Assembly (NCBI GenBank): GCA_903862655.1 | Contig: CAIOZA010000084.1 | Location: forward strand, 1-36,801 | Source of the DNA: an uncultured Ignavibacteria bacterium | GTDB taxonomy: Bacteria > Bacteroidota > Ignavibacteria > Kapaibacteriales > UBA2268 | Direction of reading: 5' to 3' | DNA length: 36,801 nt | Shown here: in pieces, positions 9,901 to 18,451 of the stretch | How positions within the stretch are numbered: position 1 is the stretch's first letter | Layout of the letters: each line of letters begins with the position of its first letter | Translations under genes and position numbers: made by a program | Notes under the pieces: model-generated | Told to the model about the DNA's origin: nothing | Database searches by the model: none | The model's input: only the letters and a program-made list of their open reading frames with translations

Positions 9901-10501
9901 AGCGGGATGGGCGTCTGTACCGGTGCTATTCGAATTTAGTTTTGGAATGAAGTCATCGAAAGGAAAGGCATCCATACCAGCAATCGAAATAGCAGACGGA
10001 ATAAAGATTAAAGGAAAGATCGACAGAATCGAGATAGATAATTCTGGAGAGGAGAGGTCTTTCATCATTGCTGATTATAAGACATCCGACGGAGGTCTTC
10101 CTACGAATACAAGTATTATGCAAGGTAAGAAATTTCAGGTACCATTGTATATCATAGCCACAAGACAAATTCTTATGGAACACTACCAAAGCGATATTAA
10201 GTCAGGCGGAGGAGTCTATTATATATTGAATCCAAAGTATAAGGCAGAGGATAACAAGGCAGATGCGATGAAGTGTATTCTCGTTCCTAGGGATACGAAG
10301 CTTTCGGTATTATATGGCGAAAAGAAGTCATCTTCAGTTCTGAAGAAAGAGGAAGTTCTTGAGTATATTTTGAATGACTCGGTTGAATCTGCTATTGGAA
10401 TAGTGAAGAGAATAAGAAATGGAGAATTTGATGTTGAACCGGATAAAACAGCTTGCACCTATTGCTCGTTTGGGTCAATATGCAGAATAAAGGACAGGTG
10501 A
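6992..10501 (+). CDS. AddB-like PD-(D/E)XK nuclease
   Basis: About 1169 residues. The C-terminal third is a RecB/AddB-type nuclease: YASCPYKFFLRY near residue 836, GVLMHSALY, GKIDRIE near 1010, ADYKTS near 1028 and QVPLYI shortly after. The cysteine before the nuclease and the terminal CTYCSFGSIC near 1155-1165 form the AddB-type four-cysteine [4Fe-4S] staple. The N-terminal two thirds look like a degenerate superfamily 1 helicase fold (IFIVPTGK; TTIEQTRRIPYK), but I see no Walker A GxxGxGKT. It probably works in double-strand break processing with an AddA-type helicase-nuclease, which is not encoded here. I prefer the ATG at 6992 over an in-frame TTG at 6965, since the predicted transcript begins near 6965. 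Family confident, exact subunit name less so. Confidence 0.8.
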   Translation: MSHLLYNTSFDVKSMPETIDDAIRLGIKTDSIGNYIFIVPTGKIVRHIKNKIIFEYHNATGKPLTTLNVFTLQTFVKFIFDKFEDSYKYHLVSDAYRLALFEEAAENAQLKFFSPHPKKLSSNLLKRLTEVVMGLKEDGILPQHFEKNIQKAMLDEAFELELARMTDIYALYSAYELIQENKFLDLPGMISLLTRWLNAIPETDLLADKIFTDKPLILAEGFTEFKMPELNFLSTFAQTKVPFAVNIEYDDRTGPLYTILEDSISRLNNVGFGLKETRNDSSETKNQITEFLKHNLFSNQPDISKDLSSIIRIHASYSRLDEVRNIARMVKHLILKEGYQPAEICVAMRSPNHYSELFREVFFTHQIPANITDRYELAKSPVSVGVISLLELVINGFRFEDLVKVIKNPFISISYDDGTAIDADNLIATAIALRIRGGSRYGKQNWQKRISDAIKALSQRIDILGADEFSENFEIIKAEQELVKLKKASEDFNLIAEYLNFDIKSLSPDEFAHVIVNHILERFHIISNIDHLLEVSLNSGIENKGIKSNEIMENAEKSAKSLGGIIQIVDEMKYVLNDRFSSRKFRFEDLADRFKTSISGAKYQTFEKIGYGVTVTTIEQTRRIPYKVMILCGAIDGEFPVAYKPETFLGMELPDTEIRHILSERIQFYQLLTNAPDFLNSNEKRIFITYPKTSDDRDLVRSPFVDNLIKITTMEEDGNVHDLQKLSSANEADELNDVEKKQLASIPWINSIASEADLQDYYGVNLVTELAEQTPATDYKENIPDKYEFNYIKRSLLTLPPKSEKVKIDFDKMPADIIEKIEKYNSHSFSVTELELYASCPYKFFLRYIIGLGEPEEMKLMLSPIEKGVLMHSALYIFYSRLQKSDSISVNSEPILDCKTPGLPLAIPVYLNEYMFDDYRTMFRNIVTDLLNEIRFEHPFFTFEEEFILGIDGRGGLADIWMKEEFKRLRAGWASVPVLFEFSFGMKSSKGKASIPAIEIADGIKIKGKIDRIEIDNSGEERSFIIADYKTSDGGLPTNTSIMQGKKFQVPLYIIATRQILMEHYQSDIKSGGGVYYILNPKYKAEDNKADAMKCILVPRDTKLSVLYGEKKSSSVLKKEEVLEYILNDSVESAIGIVKRIRNGEFDVEPDKTACTYCSFGSICRIKDR

Positions 10502-10635
10502 AACAGTAGAAAGTAGAAAGAAATACATGATTATTGGATCGATCAATATACAGACTGTGTTCTACACAAGCTGAACTCAATAGTTAATGAAGTTTACACT
10601 ACCTTATTATGAGTTATTAATTTAGGAAAATCGCT

Positions 10636-10809
10636 TCAAACTTTCACTTTTTGAAATTTTAGATTTGTTTTTATTGGTTTAAACTTCTTTTTATGATGCT
10701 GATTTTCGTAAAGTTTGATTAGTTCACTAAATTCTTTAAGTTCAACATCAGACCATGGCTTATCAATAACATAAAAGTCGACATTTCTAGATTCTTTAAT
10801 AAGTCCCAT
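10636..10809 (-). CDS. Small hypothetical protein (57 aa)
   Basis: A 57-codon open frame begins MGLIKESRNVDFYVIDKPWS and ends in a lysine-rich tail. An AGGAAAA element lies about 9 nt upstream of the ATG, a better ribosome site than most genes here have. The charged composition with aromatic residues looks like a real small protein. It lies about 95 nt downstream of the orphan HicB-like gene on the same strand and could be co-transcribed with it. I do not recognise a family and assign no function. A toxin or antitoxin role is possible from position only. Confidence 0.5.
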   Translation of the reverse strand: MGLIKESRNVDFYVIDKPWSDVELKEFSELIKLYENQHHKKKFKPIKTNLKFQKVKV

Positions 10810-10903
10810 AATACTTTTCCTATTTAAAATATTGATTTATCAATTTCATAGCACCTAATCAAGAAAAAATTATGTTAGGATAAGGGAAAACATAGAGTAA
10901 ACT

Positions 10904-11155
10904 CTACACCGATGCTAATTCCTTTTTCTTGGTTTTTCTATAATTTATTTTCACAAATTCAGCTAATCTTTGTTTGGGTTTAGGTACATCATATCCTTTT
11001 TCTATCATAAATTCAATGTGATATTTCAAAGCTTCCTTCATGCTCACTTCGCATTCTTCTATAGTATCCCCAACTGCAATGCAGCCTTCGATATCAGGAG
11101 AATAAGCTGAGTAGCCTGTTTTTGTTTTTTCTATTACAATGAGATATTCATTCAT
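10904..11155 (-). CDS. HicB-like antitoxin-fold protein (orphan)
   Basis: This 83-residue protein has the degraded RNase H fold of HicB: YLIVIEKTKTGYSAYSPDIE, then GCIAVGDTIEECEVSMKEAL and the helix of residues 40-55. The C-terminal 25 residues are basic (NYRKTKKK) and show no clear DNA-binding ribbon or helix-turn-helix. No HicA toxin gene adjoins it, so it is a solitary HicB-like protein. It starts 7 nt after the stop of the TPR-CHAT gene on the same strand, which suggests co-transcription. Family call is solid; function unknown in this setting. Confidence 0.75.
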   Translation of the reverse strand: MNEYLIVIEKTKTGYSAYSPDIEGCIAVGDTIEECEVSMKEALKYHIEFMIEKGYDVPKPKQRLAEFVKINYRKTKKKELASV

Positions 11156-11162
11156 TCCCCAC

Positions 11163-13964
11163 CTAATTATTCCCCACTAGTATAAATCCTCCCCAATAAT
11201 AGGGTTTTTCCCAGGTGGAGAGGGAATTGAGCTGTGCCTTGCGGAAGGCATCACGCATTGTCATACCGGAGAAAAGATAGGTATAGAACGATGTCATAAG
11301 CTCCTGTGTAGCTGAGTCGTTGACTTTCCAGAGACTCATCACCAGATTCTTAGCACCTGCTATGAGGAAAGCACGCTGAAGACCATACACTCCTTCACCA
11401 TTGCGAACCTCTCCGAGTCCTGTTTCGCAGGCACTAAGGACAAGTAGGTTCACATCATCGAGAGTAAGGTTTGATGCTTCAAACGCAGTAAGAACGCCAT
11501 TCCCGGATTTATTTCCTGTAAAATCTTTACTGAAAAGTGTATTCGTTGCTCCGGCGAAAAGTAGCCCTGATCTTAATAGCGGCTCTTTTACTGCTTTATC
11601 CATATTGATACCATAGGCATTGGCGGAGAACGTGGTCAAATCCTGGAGGAAGAACCCATGCGTAGCTATGTGAAGAATGTTCGATGATGTTGATTGCTTC
11701 AGATTGGCTTCGTTAGCATCTGTATTCTGGTAAACATGGACTTTTACTTTATTGTCCCTGAGTAAGCTGGAAATTCTATCGGCTTCTTCCTGTGTGCCTG
11801 GAAGTTCCGGGATGTTCTCCTGTAAAATCTTCAGATCATTCTTTGAAATAATGGGATATTTTTCCTCTTGTGATTTAAGTGCCGACAGAACTTCTTCTGA
11901 GAGGGTATATGCAGGATTGCAAAAAAGGCTGGCCGTAGACAAAGGTATGTCCTTATCCTGTCTGTTGATTAGAACTAAAGTATTCGGGACGATAACTATA
12001 TTTTTATCTTCAAGAACGTAGGATTTATCTGGTTTCTGAAGCGTCGAGAGATTAATTTTGTTATAGACACCATCTTGAGAAATAAAGAGAGTTGTCTTGC
12101 CCTGTAGCTCTAAATCTGCTTTTCCCCAGAATGCTGAATAGGAATCTTTGTCTTCGATCTGGAATTTGATACTGTTAATGTAGTTACGGATATAGTATTT
12201 ATCCAGATCATAGCCATTCTTGACAACAACAAGTTTCGGATGATCTTTAGTTTCTGTTGTAACAATGAGAAAAGCATAATAAACTGAGTCCAACCATGAC
12301 TTTTCGAAGAGATTAAAGCGAACAATCTCGATAGCTGCCTGATCAGGCTTTAGACTTTTCTGAACATCTCTCCATGACAGTTTCTTATGATTAAGACTGG
12401 AGCTAAAATCATTAGACTTCTGAGATAATTTCTTTTCGATTGTATTGACTTTTTGTTCGATAGAATTAACACTTTTGCCGGATCTTTCTAGCTCTTTATT
12501 GTTCATCGAGTATAATTTGGAAAGTTCTTCTTTGTTAAAAACCCATTCATTGAAAAGTGATATCAGTTCAGGATTGCGACTGGATAGAATCTGTGTTCTG
12601 ACTTTACGTGAAGCATCGAGCAAGATTGCTTTAGTTGCAATTCTATAGTCGAACATCTTTGCAATAAGGTCTGGATTATCCTGATATCTTGTCATAACGT
12701 ACATATTGAACTGATTGAATCTTTCATTCAGGACTGAGTAGAATTTAGCTTTCTCGTCGTCGCTCATAAATGGGAAATTTATGCTAATTTGCTCCTGATA
12801 GAGATCAAAAGCTTCAAAATAGCGTTTTTCTGCTTCGGGAAATTTACCGAGTTCCTTGAGAACACCTGCAAGATTGTGTACGGAAGTTGCATAGTCGGGA
12901 TGCTTAGGACCATAGATTTGTTCACGGACATTTAAAGCGTTTGAGAGATAGTTGTATGCTTCTTGTGTGTTCCCAATCTGTAGTTCAACTAATCCAAGAG
13001 AGTTTAAACAAGATGCATAGAGAGGATGACCGTTGCCTAAATACTTCTCAGTTTGTGAGAGAACAGATGTGAATAGCTCTTTTGCTTTGTCGAGCTGATT
13101 ATCGTCCCAGAGGATCGTAGCGTAGCTGAAATCATTTTGAATTGATTCAGGTCTGCCGGGAGCGAAGTTATCCTTCTCTATTGTCTTTGCGTTGGTGATT
13201 GCCAATTCAGCTTTTTTAGTCTCACCAAGGTACTTATATGAAGAAGCAAGAGCAAAATAGGCATTTACCAATTCAGGATCCTTATTTTGAGAACCCGATA
13301 AATAGATGGCTATGGCTTTTTCAAGATTTTCTACTGCCTGAGGATAATTGCCGAGTTTGTTATAAAGAATGCCAAGATTCTTCAAAGTTATTGCATAAGC
13401 AAGGCTGTTAGGTCCGGGCACAACTTTGCGGATAGATGCCGCTATATTATATAGTCTTTCAGCGTCCTCATATTCAGCCTGATTGAATGACAGGACTGCA
13501 AGGTTGTGGGCAGATGTCGCAAAGGAACTGTCATTTTCGCCTAAAGTGATCTTTTTTATATCGAAAGCTCTAAGAAGATGCGGTCTTCCTTCACGAATTT
13601 TGCCTACAGCTACGAGCTCAGATCCAAGATTATTCAGAGCTCTTGCAAATCTGTAGCTGGTGTCGCCATAAGCAATTTGTTTGGAATCAACTTCAATGTA
13701 GAAGTACTCGATAGCTTTTTCGAGATTACCTAGTCTATGATAGATTAGTCCGACTAAATTGATTGAGTTGGCATAATTTTTAATGTTTTTCTCGGCACCG
13801 TTTTGTGCAAGTTCAATTGCCTGTAGCGCTTTAGCAAGAGCCTGAGTAAACTGATTTTGTTCGAATAGCTTATCTGCCTGAGAGAAAACATCATTCCAGC
13901 TTTGAGCCGAAAGATTGCAGACAAACATTGAAATAAAGAGTATTATATAAAAAAGCTTTTTCAT
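11163..13964 (-). CDS. Exported TPR-CHAT domain protein
   Basis: About 933 residues from the chosen ATG (MKKLFYI), which gives a clean signal peptide ending near LSAQ; an ATG three codons upstream (13973) is the alternative. Residues 25-400 are tetratricopeptide repeats, seen as recurring patterns such as NLGILYNKLGNYPQAVENLE, then a helical linker. The C-terminal ~330 residues are a CHAT domain, a caspase/separase-like cysteine protease fold. Its histidine box is HIATHGFF near residue 766 and its cysteine box is LSACETGLG near 846, so both catalytic residues are present. The signal peptide puts it in the periplasm or outside the cell. Substrate and trigger are unknown. The downstream HicB-like gene follows at 7 nt. 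Confidence 0.88.
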   Translation of the reverse strand: MKKLFYIILFISMFVCNLSAQSWNDVFSQADKLFEQNQFTQALAKALQAIELAQNGAEKNIKNYANSINLVGLIYHRLGNLEKAIEYFYIEVDSKQIAYGDTSYRFARALNNLGSELVAVGKIREGRPHLLRAFDIKKITLGENDSSFATSAHNLAVLSFNQAEYEDAERLYNIAASIRKVVPGPNSLAYAITLKNLGILYNKLGNYPQAVENLEKAIAIYLSGSQNKDPELVNAYFALASSYKYLGETKKAELAITNAKTIEKDNFAPGRPESIQNDFSYATILWDDNQLDKAKELFTSVLSQTEKYLGNGHPLYASCLNSLGLVELQIGNTQEAYNYLSNALNVREQIYGPKHPDYATSVHNLAGVLKELGKFPEAEKRYFEAFDLYQEQISINFPFMSDDEKAKFYSVLNERFNQFNMYVMTRYQDNPDLIAKMFDYRIATKAILLDASRKVRTQILSSRNPELISLFNEWVFNKEELSKLYSMNNKELERSGKSVNSIEQKVNTIEKKLSQKSNDFSSSLNHKKLSWRDVQKSLKPDQAAIEIVRFNLFEKSWLDSVYYAFLIVTTETKDHPKLVVVKNGYDLDKYYIRNYINSIKFQIEDKDSYSAFWGKADLELQGKTTLFISQDGVYNKINLSTLQKPDKSYVLEDKNIVIVPNTLVLINRQDKDIPLSTASLFCNPAYTLSEEVLSALKSQEEKYPIISKNDLKILQENIPELPGTQEEADRISSLLRDNKVKVHVYQNTDANEANLKQSTSSNILHIATHGFFLQDLTTFSANAYGINMDKAVKEPLLRSGLLFAGATNTLFSKDFTGNKSGNGVLTAFEASNLTLDDVNLLVLSACETGLGEVRNGEGVYGLQRAFLIAGAKNLVMSLWKVNDSATQELMTSFYTYLFSGMTMRDAFRKAQLNSLSTWEKPYYWGGFILVGNN

Positions 13965-14004
13965 ATCATCCATAAGGTAAATAATTAAAGATTCATTGAC
14001 ATTA

Positions 14005-14012
14005 CAAATATA
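14005..14012 (-). promoter_or_regulatory. Promoter -7 element for the TPR-CHAT gene
   Basis: On the minus strand this reads TATATTTG, matching TAnnTTTG. The predicted start, near 13998, leaves about 25-34 nt of leader before the start codon. No TTTG lies at the expected -33 distance. Confidence 0.4.
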
Positions 14013-14051
14013 ATCAATTAAATAATTATATTTTAAAAAAGACTTTTTGAT

Positions 14052-14059
14052 TATTTTTG
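14052..14059 (+). promoter_or_regulatory. Promoter -7 element for the 86-residue gene
   Basis: TATTTTTG matches TAnnTTTG, with a predicted start near 14066 and a ~33-nt leader. It stands divergent to the TPR-CHAT promoter about 40 bp away, so the two could share control. The -33 element is weak. Confidence 0.35.
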
Positions 14060-14098
14060 TAGTGACTTAAGTGGTAAGAATGTAAAGATCCGGTAAAT

Positions 14099-14359
14099 AT
14101 GGAATACTATTATAATATAGATGGTGCTGTCGTTAAGGTTGACGATCTCGATATAGAGATAATGAGACTCATAAAAAAGAATAAAGAATTGTTGCTATTC
14201 GATATATTCCCACGAACTCTGGAGATGTATATAAAATGTCTAAAGATGGGACAACAGAATTTGATTGAGGTTACCAAATTACGACGCAATGATGATTTAA
14301 CCTTGGATTGGGAAGTACGTTTGACAGAATTTGGCAGAAACGTACTTCTGATTAATTAA
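14099..14359 (+). CDS. Small hypothetical protein (86 aa)
   Basis: This protein begins MEYYYNIDGAVVKVDDLDIE and ends LTEFGRNVLLIN. Hydrophobic residues in the middle (LLLFDIFPRTLEMYIKCLKM) alternate with charged ones as in a soluble helical protein. The end, W..RLTEFGR, recalls the wing region of small winged-helix proteins, but that is a guess. It has no signal peptide or membrane helix. It is divergent from the TPR-CHAT gene and runs tail to tail with polA, 15 nt from the polA stop. I do not recognise the family. Confidence 0.6.
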   Translation: MEYYYNIDGAVVKVDDLDIEIMRLIKKNKELLLFDIFPRTLEMYIKCLKMGQQNLIEVTKLRRNDDLTLDWEVRLTEFGRNVLLIN

Positions 14360-14374
14360 AGTATTTGAACTTGG

Positions 14375-17248
14375 TTAATGAGCTGTGAACCAGTTATTGC
14401 CAATGCCAACTTCTACTACGACAGGGACATCTCCTAAGGTCAATGAAGCCTCCATCTCTTCTTTAACCAGCAATTTCAATTTATCAATTTCATCCAATCT
14501 TGCTTCAAAAACCAGTTCATCGTGTACCTGAAGCATCATAAGGGATTTCATGTTATTCTCTCGCATTTTTTTATCAACCCTAATCATGGCAATCTTCATC
14601 ATATCTGAAGCTGTTCCCTGAATCGGAAGATTGATAGCGGCTCTCTCGTCAGAAGTTTTGAGATTTCGGTTTTTAGAATTAATATTCTGGAAATATCTTT
14701 TTCTTCCACAAATGGTTTCTGCATATCCATTCTCTTCTGCGAATTTAATAGTAGAATCAATATATTTGCGAATACCGGGGTATTTTTCAAAGTAATTCGA
14801 GATTATTCCCTGAGCTTCGTTTCGTCCGATTTTGAGTCTCTGCGACAGCCCGAAAGCTCCAAGACCATACATAATACCGAAATTAACAGTTTTTGCGACG
14901 CGACGCATATCTGAATTAACTTCAGTGATTGGAATATCGTAAAGAACTGCTGCAGTAGCTGCATGAATATCATGCCCGTTCTTAAAAGCATCTATCAGAG
15001 AAGAATCGTTGCAGATAAATGCCATAATTCTTAATTCAATCTGAGAATAGTCAGCAGAGAGGATGATGCTATCGGTTGATTGCGAAACAAAAGCTTTACG
15101 GATTTCCTTGCCTAGATCAGTTCTGATTGGAATATTCTGTAGATTCGGATCTGTTGATGATAATCTGCCAGTGCTGGCGATTGTCTGATTGTATGTTGTA
15201 TGAATTCTTCCTGTGGTTGGATTAATCAGCTTAGGCAGAGCATCAATATAAGTAGAACGGAGTTTCTGTAATTGTCTGTAATCGAGCATATACTCTGCTA
15301 TCGGATGCATAGGTGCAAGCTGAGTAAGCACTGAGACATCTGTCGAAAAACCAGTTTTTGTTTTCGAAACAGTCGGAATCATCAGCTTTTCGAAAAGAAT
15401 ATGAGAAAGCTGTTTAGGTGAATCAATGTTGAAATCGGTACCGGCTTCTTCATAAATCTTTGCCTGAAGCTTTTTTGTTTCTGAGTCAATCATGACTGAT
15501 AATCCGGACAGGAGCTTTGTATCGATTGCAATTCCATTGGTTTCCATACGCACCAGAACTTCAATCAGAGGGAATTCGATATCATCAGCAAGTTTGCTTA
15601 GTTTGTTTGTCTCTAAAGCAGGAGCAAGTTTATTCCTTAGTTTCAATGCGAGGTCGGCATCTTCTGCTGCATATATGGCAATAATAGACGGATCAATTTC
15701 ACGCATTGATTTCTGAGTAGCTTTCTTCTCACCGATCAATGATGTAATTGGAATCGGTTTGTAATTTAGCCACTTTTCTGATAGAGCGTTCAGGTTATGC
15801 TGTTCGTCTGAATTGATGAGATAGGAAGCAATCATCGAATCGAATTTGATAGGAGAAACAACTACATCGAATCGATTAAGAATATAAGCATCGAATTTGA
15901 TATTCTGTCCAACTTTGGGAAGATTTGGATCAGTTAGAATATGTCCGATTTTCTCCAGAACTATGCTGAGAGGCAGAAGTTGATCGAAAAACGGTGTATC
16001 TTCGAGAGTAAGTCTGGGCGGTGCTGGTTCTTCACTAAACAGAGTTCCTGCACCAAAGAGACTATCGTCTGCTTTTTGCTTGACTATACCTTTGTCATTA
16101 TAGACAGAAATATAATAGGATTTGTCTTCCTCTGCACAGAGAGCTATTCCGACAATGTCGCAGCTAAGTCTGTCCAGAGCATCAGTTTCGAGATCGACTG
16201 AAAGAATCGAAGCCTTGTCGAGCTCTTTGAGCATTGAGTCTAGCATCTCGAAAGAATGAACATGTATATATTCATGTTTAATAGTATTGACAGTTTGTAG
16301 CTTAGCTTCCTCAGGGATGGGTGATTCCAGGACTAAGTCCGGCTGATATTCGAGGACATTTGTCCCAGATTTCAGAGCTTTTGCCCCCCATTTTTTCCTA
16401 AGAGTGCCGAAACCGGCTTCTGCGAAGAACTTGTCGAGAGAAGAATATTCGGGAGTTTTCCAGTCCAGATCATGGATTGTGATATCCAGAGGAACATCGA
16501 TTTTTATCGTGACCAGGATTTTAGCAAGAAAAGCACTTTCTTTTCCGTCGATCAGTTTTGTTTTGACTGTGGCTTTATCTATCTTTTCAATGTTTTCGTA
16601 AATTCCTTCGACTGAACCATATTGCTGAATCAATGGTATAGCTGTTTTGTCGCCTATGCCTTTGACGCCGGGAATATTATCGGCAGTATCGCCAATCAAT
16701 GCCAGAACATCAATTACCTGATCGGGACGAACTCCGAATTTATCCTTTACGCCATCTATATCAATTATATCAAAAGCTTCATCGGTATTTTTGGAAGGTT
16801 TATATAGCTTAACATGCTCAGTTACGAGCTGATAAAAGTCTTTGTCGGCGGTCAGGCAGGCAACATCAATCTTCTGGTCAGTTGCCGTTTTTGCGAGAGT
16901 TCCGATGATATCATCTGCTTCAAAGCCCGGAAGCTCAACTCTTGGAATGCTTAACAGGTCAAGGAATTCCTTTATCTTGGGTAATTGCGGTACAAGGTCA
17001 TCCGGGAATGCCGCACGATTTGCTTTGTAGGCTGGATACATTATATGCCTGAAAGTCGGCGCTTTTGTGTCGAAAACTACGGCTATATGTTCGGGTGTTT
17101 CCTTTTCGAGCAGGCTAGTAATAATATTACAGAAAGCAAAAAGAGCAAAAGTAGGTTCGCCTTTGGGAGATTTGAGTCCGGATCTCTGCATAGCATGATA
17201 AGCACGGAAAACCACAGACATACCATCGATTAAATATAGTTTATTCAT
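14375..17248 (-). CDS. polA: DNA polymerase I
   Basis: This 957-residue protein is full-length PolA. The N-terminal 5'-3' exonuclease starts MNKLYLIDGMSVVFRAYHAM and carries LTADKDFYQLV. A 3'-5' proofreading domain follows with DLETD near residue 351 (exo I) and YAAEDADL near 529 (exo III, Tyr and Asp kept), so proofreading should be active. The polymerase domain has DYSQIELRI near 733, KTVNFGIMYGLGAFGLSQR near 780 and VHDELVFEA near 909. It fills gaps after primer removal and during repair. It stands alone on the minus strand; no promoter element was clear in the 118 nt upstream. Identity is certain. Confidence 0.98.
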   Translation of the reverse strand: MNKLYLIDGMSVVFRAYHAMQRSGLKSPKGEPTFALFAFCNIITSLLEKETPEHIAVVFDTKAPTFRHIMYPAYKANRAAFPDDLVPQLPKIKEFLDLLSIPRVELPGFEADDIIGTLAKTATDQKIDVACLTADKDFYQLVTEHVKLYKPSKNTDEAFDIIDIDGVKDKFGVRPDQVIDVLALIGDTADNIPGVKGIGDKTAIPLIQQYGSVEGIYENIEKIDKATVKTKLIDGKESAFLAKILVTIKIDVPLDITIHDLDWKTPEYSSLDKFFAEAGFGTLRKKWGAKALKSGTNVLEYQPDLVLESPIPEEAKLQTVNTIKHEYIHVHSFEMLDSMLKELDKASILSVDLETDALDRLSCDIVGIALCAEEDKSYYISVYNDKGIVKQKADDSLFGAGTLFSEEPAPPRLTLEDTPFFDQLLPLSIVLEKIGHILTDPNLPKVGQNIKFDAYILNRFDVVVSPIKFDSMIASYLINSDEQHNLNALSEKWLNYKPIPITSLIGEKKATQKSMREIDPSIIAIYAAEDADLALKLRNKLAPALETNKLSKLADDIEFPLIEVLVRMETNGIAIDTKLLSGLSVMIDSETKKLQAKIYEEAGTDFNIDSPKQLSHILFEKLMIPTVSKTKTGFSTDVSVLTQLAPMHPIAEYMLDYRQLQKLRSTYIDALPKLINPTTGRIHTTYNQTIASTGRLSSTDPNLQNIPIRTDLGKEIRKAFVSQSTDSIILSADYSQIELRIMAFICNDSSLIDAFKNGHDIHAATAAVLYDIPITEVNSDMRRVAKTVNFGIMYGLGAFGLSQRLKIGRNEAQGIISNYFEKYPGIRKYIDSTIKFAEENGYAETICGRKRYFQNINSKNRNLKTSDERAAINLPIQGTASDMMKIAMIRVDKKMRENNMKSLMMLQVHDELVFEARLDEIDKLKLLVKEEMEASLTLGDVPVVVEVGIGNNWFTAH

Positions 17249-17366
17249 AAGCTCAGTAGAAAGTTGAATTTTTTAAAAAATATAAATTCCTCAGTTCTTA
17301 ATTCTTAGTAGTTAAACCCTATCTCATGTGAAAGATAAACCGTTAGCTAAAAGAATAAAATTAATT

Positions 17367-18266
17367 TTAAAGCAAGGAAAAAAAGAAACCCCATATTAAA
17401 ATACCTAGAATTCCAATGTATAACATTATATCGACATCAAAGATCAAAGCGATAAACAGTAAATTAATCATTGTAACGATTAATAAAACTATAAACTTTT
17501 TCGTATTCCTAAATTCGAGATTAAACAATTTATAGTTATCGCGATACAATTCCCTTATCCATTTACCATCTTTGAACGAAATTTCAATTTCTTTTTCTAA
17601 GGAATGTTTTTCTTCATTTAATTTAATAATATTTTTATCTACTAAATCAAATCTTTTCATGTCAGACTGATATTTTGCTATTTCAGCATTACTTTTAATG
17701 AAGTTCTCAATGTCTCTACGGCCAACAAATTTCACAGATCTAGGTCCATTTTTGATTATAATTTTTTCTGTATAACTACTGGAAAAGTCATCTACATTCT
17801 TTTCGGCATGACTTTTTAATAGTTCGCAATGAATCTCATCAAATTTAAATTTATTACCATATTTTTCATTGATTATCTTTGAATTTAATTCAAAATTTTC
17901 TATTCTTTTCATTATTTCTTGCTCAATTACTTCAATTCTTTCTTCAAATTTCTCAATGGTATTTCTCATTGAAGGACTATACTTTAAATCTAATAAATTA
18001 TTAAAAACTATCCTCAATCGATTAAAAAGTGGAAAAAACAAAAGGTAAGGTATCACTATTGCAATTTCAAGCAATGAAAAGTAACCAACAAATACAGCCC
18101 AATATGGCTCTTTATTAATAAATTGCAAAGAATTGTCAGAATCTTTTAGAATGAGAATTAATATTATATTTAACAAAAATATAAATACATTAAAGTATAG
18201 TAATGTTTTTGTGATCAACTCACGTTTTTTTAAAGAAATCAAATTCTTAAGATGTTGTTCATTCAT
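17367..18266 (-). CDS. Unknown four-helix membrane protein with coiled-coil middle
   Basis: This 299-residue protein has two predicted membrane helices near residues 21-42 (LLYFNVFIFLLNIILILIL) and 57-80. A long charged region follows (about 95-235) with coiled-coil character (EKFEERIEVIEQEIMKRIEN; NIIKLNEEKHSLEKEIEI). Two more helices close the chain near 255-297 and end WGFFFSLL. The central domain would face the cytoplasm if both hairpins insert alike. The gene is AT-rich with no operon partner. No family is recognised. Isolated membrane proteins with cytosolic coiled coils can be effectors of defence systems, but nothing here shows that. Confidence 0.65.
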   Translation of the reverse strand: MNEQHLKNLISLKKRELITKTLLYFNVFIFLLNIILILILKDSDNSLQFINKEPYWAVFVGYFSLLEIAIVIPYLLFFPLFNRLRIVFNNLLDLKYSPSMRNTIEKFEERIEVIEQEIMKRIENFELNSKIINEKYGNKFKFDEIHCELLKSHAEKNVDDFSSSYTEKIIIKNGPRSVKFVGRRDIENFIKSNAEIAKYQSDMKRFDLVDKNIIKLNEEKHSLEKEIEISFKDGKWIRELYRDNYKLFNLEFRNTKKFIVLLIVTMINLLFIALIFDVDIMLYIGILGILIWGFFFSLL

Positions 18267-18451
18267 AATGTTTTATCAAAAATTCACTCAAATTTAAAAA
18301 TATAGCAATTCTTAACTTAGAAAAAAAGTAGTTATTAAAGTTGTAAAGTTATAAAGTTCAAAGGAAGTAGACAAAAGATTGAGTTTTTTAGTATATAGTT
18401 CAAAGATACAAATTTAGGTAAAATTAATAAACCTCATCATCTTAGTTGGTT

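Noticed and set aside
9745-10068. 107-codon minus-strand frame and similar frames inside the AddB-like gene
   Set aside because: They lie antisense to a gene with clear motifs and have no family features.
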